64,000 bases of DNA, from contig DIBU01000011.1 of NCBI GenBank assembly GCA_002416125.1, positions 95,535 through 159,534 on the forward strand, in the 5' to 3' direction. The position numbers were made by a program, and so were the translations under genes. This DNA is from Halieaceae bacterium UBA5044. Its GTDB lineage: Bacteria; Pseudomonadota; Gammaproteobacteria; Pseudomonadales; Halieaceae. Below, piece by piece: positions 59,175 through 64,000 of this stretch. The notes beneath the pieces are model-generated. The model was given only the letters and a program-made list of their open reading frames with translations, did no database searches and was not told the origin of the DNA. The stretch's first letter is position 1. Each line of letters starts with the position of its first letter.

Positions 59175-60599
59175 CTAGGCACCGAGGCTGAGCCACAGCA
59201 GGTTGGCGGCATAGGCCCGCCATGGGCGCCAGCGCTCGCAGGCGTGGTCCAGCGGAGCCTCGGCGTCGGGCAGTGCCTCCCAGGCGCGCATCAGTCCCAG
59301 GTCCCGGGGCGGGAAGGCATCTGGCCGGCCTTCGCCACGCATCTCGATCATGGCGACGGTCCAGGGGCCGATGCCCGGCTCTGCCAGCAGCGCCTGCGCG
59401 CTCGTGGGTTCGCCGCTGGCCAGGCGACGGCACACGGCGCGCAGCGTGTCGCGACGCCGTGTGGGCATGGCAAAGTGGCTGTCGTCCAGCGCCGCAATGG
59501 CCGCTGCGGTTGGAAAGCCGGCACCCTGTCCTGGCTCCCGTGTGGCATCGGCCAGCCGGGAGCAGACGCTGCGCGCCGCGCCGATGCTGACCTGCTGGCC
59601 CACGATTGCCCGAACGGTGGCCTCTTCGGCACTCCAGCACAGGGGGGATCGTACCCCGGGAAAGCGTTCCAACAGCGCCGCCAGTGCAGGATCCCGGGCG
59701 AGGCTGTCGGCGATGACCCCGGGGTTGGCATCCAGGTCGAACATGCGCCGCACCCGCTGTACCACGGCCATCATGTCCGCGAGATGGTCAAGCCGCAGCT
59801 CAAGCAGGATGGCGCGGTCTGCGGGCCGGTGGCGCACGGTAATCGCACCGCCGTTCCCCGGCCAGCGCAGTTGACGGTGATACACGCCGTCCTGTACTGA
59901 CTCCACACCACTCACCGCATGCCGTTGGAAAAAGTCCAGAACGCCCTCCCAGTCGTAGGGTGGGCGGTAGCGCAGCTGCAGCCTGATCGATTGGCCCGGT
60001 GTCGCCGGGTCCCGGCCCCGACGCATGGCACTGGGTGGTTTGCCGAAACTGACGCGGAACGCGCTGTTGCAGCGCCGTACGCTGCCAAAACCTGCGGCAA
60101 AGGCGATATCGGTGACGGGCAGGGCGGTTTCCTGCAACAGCTGGCGGGCGAAAAGCAGCCGCTGGTTCTGCGCGACGGCATTCGGCGAAACGCCGAGTTC
60201 GCGCTGGAACAGCTTGCGCAGGTACCGCTCGCCGACGCCCAGGCGCTCACACAGCGCGGCCAGCGTGGCTGTGTTCAGGGCGCCCTCACGAATCAGGCGC
60301 AGCGCCCGCTGCACGGTCACGGAGCTGCCCTGCCAGGCGGCGCTGCCGGGTGCCGCCTCCGGGCGGCAGCGCAGGCAGGGGCGAAAGCCCGCCTCGGCAG
60401 CCTGGCTGGCCTCCCGGAAGTACACCACATTGTGTTCGGCCGCTGCGCGCGCGGGGCAGATGGGCCGGCAGTAGATGCTGGTGCTGCGCACCCCGAGGAA
60501 GAACTCGCCGTCGAAGCGCGGATCCCGCGACAGGCGCGCCCGGCGGCAGGTCTCGGGGTCGAGTCCTTCGCTGGGGAATGCTGTGGAGAGTGTGTCCAT
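59175..60599 (-). CDS. Ada-AlkA fusion: methyl-phosphotriester sensor, AraC HTH and 3-methyladenine glycosylase
   Basis: The 474-aa protein joins three parts. Residues 1-80 are the Ada N-terminal zinc domain with four cysteines in YCRPICP and CLRC, which take methyl groups from DNA phosphates. Residues 95-190 are an AraC-type HTH (LAALCERLGVGERYLRKLFQ). The rest is an AlkA-type glycosylase (VRAIVGQQVSIGAARSVCSR), with helix-hairpin-helix LLAEPGIGPWTVAMIEMRG and the catalytic Asp in PPRDLGL. It lacks Ada's own O6-methyltransferase domain, which the adjacent ogt supplies. Confidence 0.92.
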   Translation of the reverse strand: MDTLSTAFPSEGLDPETCRRARLSRDPRFDGEFFLGVRSTSIYCRPICPARAAAEHNVVYFREASQAAEAGFRPCLRCRPEAAPGSAAWQGSSVTVQRALRLIREGALNTATLAALCERLGVGERYLRKLFQRELGVSPNAVAQNQRLLFARQLLQETALPVTDIAFAAGFGSVRRCNSAFRVSFGKPPSAMRRGRDPATPGQSIRLQLRYRPPYDWEGVLDFFQRHAVSGVESVQDGVYHRQLRWPGNGGAITVRHRPADRAILLELRLDHLADMMAVVQRVRRMFDLDANPGVIADSLARDPALAALLERFPGVRSPLCWSAEEATVRAIVGQQVSIGAARSVCSRLADATREPGQGAGFPTAAAIAALDDSHFAMPTRRRDTLRAVCRRLASGEPTSAQALLAEPGIGPWTVAMIEMRGEGRPDAFPPRDLGLMRAWEALPDAEAPLDHACERWRPWRAYAANLLWLSLGA

Positions 60600-60700
60600 C
60601 GCGGCACTCTAGCGCCTGCCCGCGGTGCTGACTAGCCAGAATCGGCCCCGACCTGGTGCAAGGCACGCCGGGTTGCCCTGCGGTAGCCGCGGCCGGTGGT

Positions 60701-61051
60701 CTAGATGCTGGGCAAGTGGCGTACCGACCAGAGCACGTTCAGGCACACCACCGCGACGATGGCATCGCCCGCAATGCGCAGCTGTTGCAGAGGAGACCAG
60801 TTCGCGAGCGGCAGGTCGGGGGCGAGAAGCAGCGCGCTGCTGCCGCAGGTGGCAACCGCGACAACCAGCGCAAAGCGTGAGCGGCCGAACAGGCCCAGCG
60901 CAACCAGCAGGTAGATGCTGCCAATCAGTGCCGTCACCAGCAGATCTTCACTCAACCGGTTTTGCCACAGGGCAGCGATCTGCAGCACCCCGCTGACCGC
61001 CACGGTGGTGGCGGCGAGCTGTCGCTGCAGGGTGACGGAGGAGACGGGCAT
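60701..61051 (-). CDS. Small membrane protein of unknown function
   Basis: The 116-aa product has about four hydrophobic segments (near residues 12-30, 38-55, 60-78 and 92-110) and no recognisable catalytic motif. It is about 100 bp from the Ada-AlkA gene and 60 bp upstream of HMG-CoA lyase on the same strand. I do not recognise the family. Confidence 0.6.
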   Translation of the reverse strand: MPVSSVTLQRQLAATTVAVSGVLQIAALWQNRLSEDLLVTALIGSIYLLVALGLFGRSRFALVVAVATCGSSALLLAPDLPLANWSPLQQLRIAGDAIVAVVCLNVLWSVRHLPSI

Positions 61052-61110
61052 GGAGCGTTCCGCTGCGGTTTGCGCCGCACTTTATCACGCCCGGCAGGGC
61101 CCCGTGTATA

Positions 61111-62012
61111 TCAGCCCGCGGAGGCTAGCAGGGCGTTTGCCGCCCGCGAGCTGTTGCGGCGTCCCAGGGCCTCCGATATGCGTGCACCGGCGCCGACCAG
61201 CGCGCTCAGGTCGATGCCGGTGTCGATACCCATACCGTTGAGCATGTACACCACATCCTCCGTTGCCACGTTGCCCGTGGCGCCGCGTGCATAGGGGCAG
61301 CCACCGAGACCGGCGACCGAGGCATCGATGGTCGCGATGCCGTGTTGCAGCCCTACCAGGATGTTCGCCAGGGCCTGGCCGTAGGTGTCGTGGCAGTGCA
61401 GCGCGAGTTGCCGCGCCGGGATGTCTGCCAGCAGGGTCTCCAGCAGCCGCTGGGTACTGCCCGCAGTGCCGGTGCCGATGGTGTCGCCCAGCGATACCTC
61501 GTAGCAGCCCATGGCAAGCAGCGCGCGTGCCACCTCCAGCACCGCCTGGGGCTCAATCGCACCCTCGTAGGGGCAGCCGAGCACGCAGGAAATATAGCCA
61601 CGTACGGCAACATTGGCGGCCTGCGCACGCGCCATCACCGGCTCAAAGCGCTGCAGGCTCTCGGCGATGCCGCAGTTGATGTTTTTGCGTGAGAAGGCCT
61701 CCGAAGCGGCGCCGAAGACGGCCACTTCATCGGCTCCCGCGTCCAGTGCCCGTTCCAGGCCCTGCAGGTTGGGTGTGAGCGCGGTGTATCGCACGCCGGG
61801 TCGCCGCTGCAGGCCCCGAAAAACCTCGGCACTGTCCGCCATCTGCGGTATCCATTTGGGATTCACGAAGCTGCCCGCCTCAATCACCCTGATGCCGGCG
61901 GCGGCGAGATCGTCAATCAGTTGCAGTTTGGTCGCCACGGAAATCCGGGCAGATTCGTTTTGCAGGCCGTCGCGCGGGCCCATTTCGACGAGGGTGACAG
62001 AGGTGGGCAGGG

Positions 62013-62016
<4 letters not shown>
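61111..62016 (-). CDS. mvaB: Hydroxymethylglutaryl-CoA lyase
   Basis: This enzyme cleaves HMG-CoA to acetyl-CoA and acetoacetate, the last step of leucine degradation. The 301-aa TIM-barrel protein has LVEMGPRDGLQNESARI at the N-terminus and the catalytic-Cys region GLGGCPYARGATGNVATEDV near residue 255. It overlaps the carboxylase gene by 4 bp, so both belong to a liu-type operon. Also called liuE. Confidence 0.93.

Positions 62017-64000
<1,984 letters not shown>

Overview
The window looks like a chromosome segment of a GC-rich, aerobic gammaproteobacterium. The gene order rnr-rlmB-rpsF-rpsR-rplI-dnaB, the run nrdR-ribD-ribE-ribB-ribH-nusB-thiL-pgpA-ribA next to ispA-xseB, and leucine/isovalerate catabolism genes fit a marine group such as Halieaceae/Cellvibrionales. 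That placement is inference from gene content only. No rRNA, tRNA or CRISPR array was seen.

Layout. (1) 1-13.9 kb: RNase R (5' cut by the window), RlmB, ribosomal proteins S6, S18 and L9, a membrane protein and DnaB. Then, on the minus strand, an AidB-like acyl-CoA dehydrogenase, a frameshifted TPR gene, a lipoprotein phosphatase, and a two-gene candidate helicase-loading locus (lambda-P-like protein plus a protein with three DnaT-type domains). RadA and a PilZ protein follow. (2) 14-23 kb: EttA, a retropepsin/aminoacylase pair behind ugd, glyA and a gamma-glutamyltransferase. The glyA/ggt intergenic region carries two inverted copies of an unusual structured repeat. (3) 23-31.6 kb: riboflavin, NusB, ThiL and PgpA genes, a retropepsin-like protease, ispA and xseB. 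(4) 31.8-53.1 kb: a surface polysaccharide island with two flippases, GDP-fucose genes (gmd, fcl), a complete CDP-tyvelose pathway, glycosyltransferases, FkbM-type and other methyltransferases, and a nest of broken insertion sequences. GC content falls visibly between about 44 and 50 kb. (5) 53-64 kb: dxs, hslR, a HAD nucleotidase, cysQ, a YdcH-like protein, a periplasmic metallo-beta-lactamase-fold hydrolase, an alkylation-repair pair (ogt and an Ada-AlkA fusion), HMG-CoA lyase and methylcrotonyl-CoA carboxylase alpha subunit (cut by the window end).

How the genes work together. The island encodes CDP-glucose synthesis (cytidylyltransferase), 4,6-dehydration, C3 deoxygenation (RfbH plus its iron-sulfur reductase), 4-reduction to CDP-paratose and 2-epimerisation to CDP-tyvelose, with GDP-L-fucose made on the opposite strand. 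Several glycosyltransferases and two Wzx-type flippases would assemble and export the glycan. No polymerase, chain-length regulator or initiating phosphoglycosyltransferase was recognised. Riboflavin synthesis is complete: RibD, RibE, RibH, a RibB whose GTP cyclohydrolase half is degenerate, and a separate intact RibA.

The strongest unexplained signal is the pair of elements at 20360-20546 and 20744-20936. Each has nested inverted repeats whose arm sequences differ completely between the copies yet stay self-complementary, around a nearly identical core of about 60 nt. A second odd element at 15791-15915 has two interlocking perfect inverted repeats.
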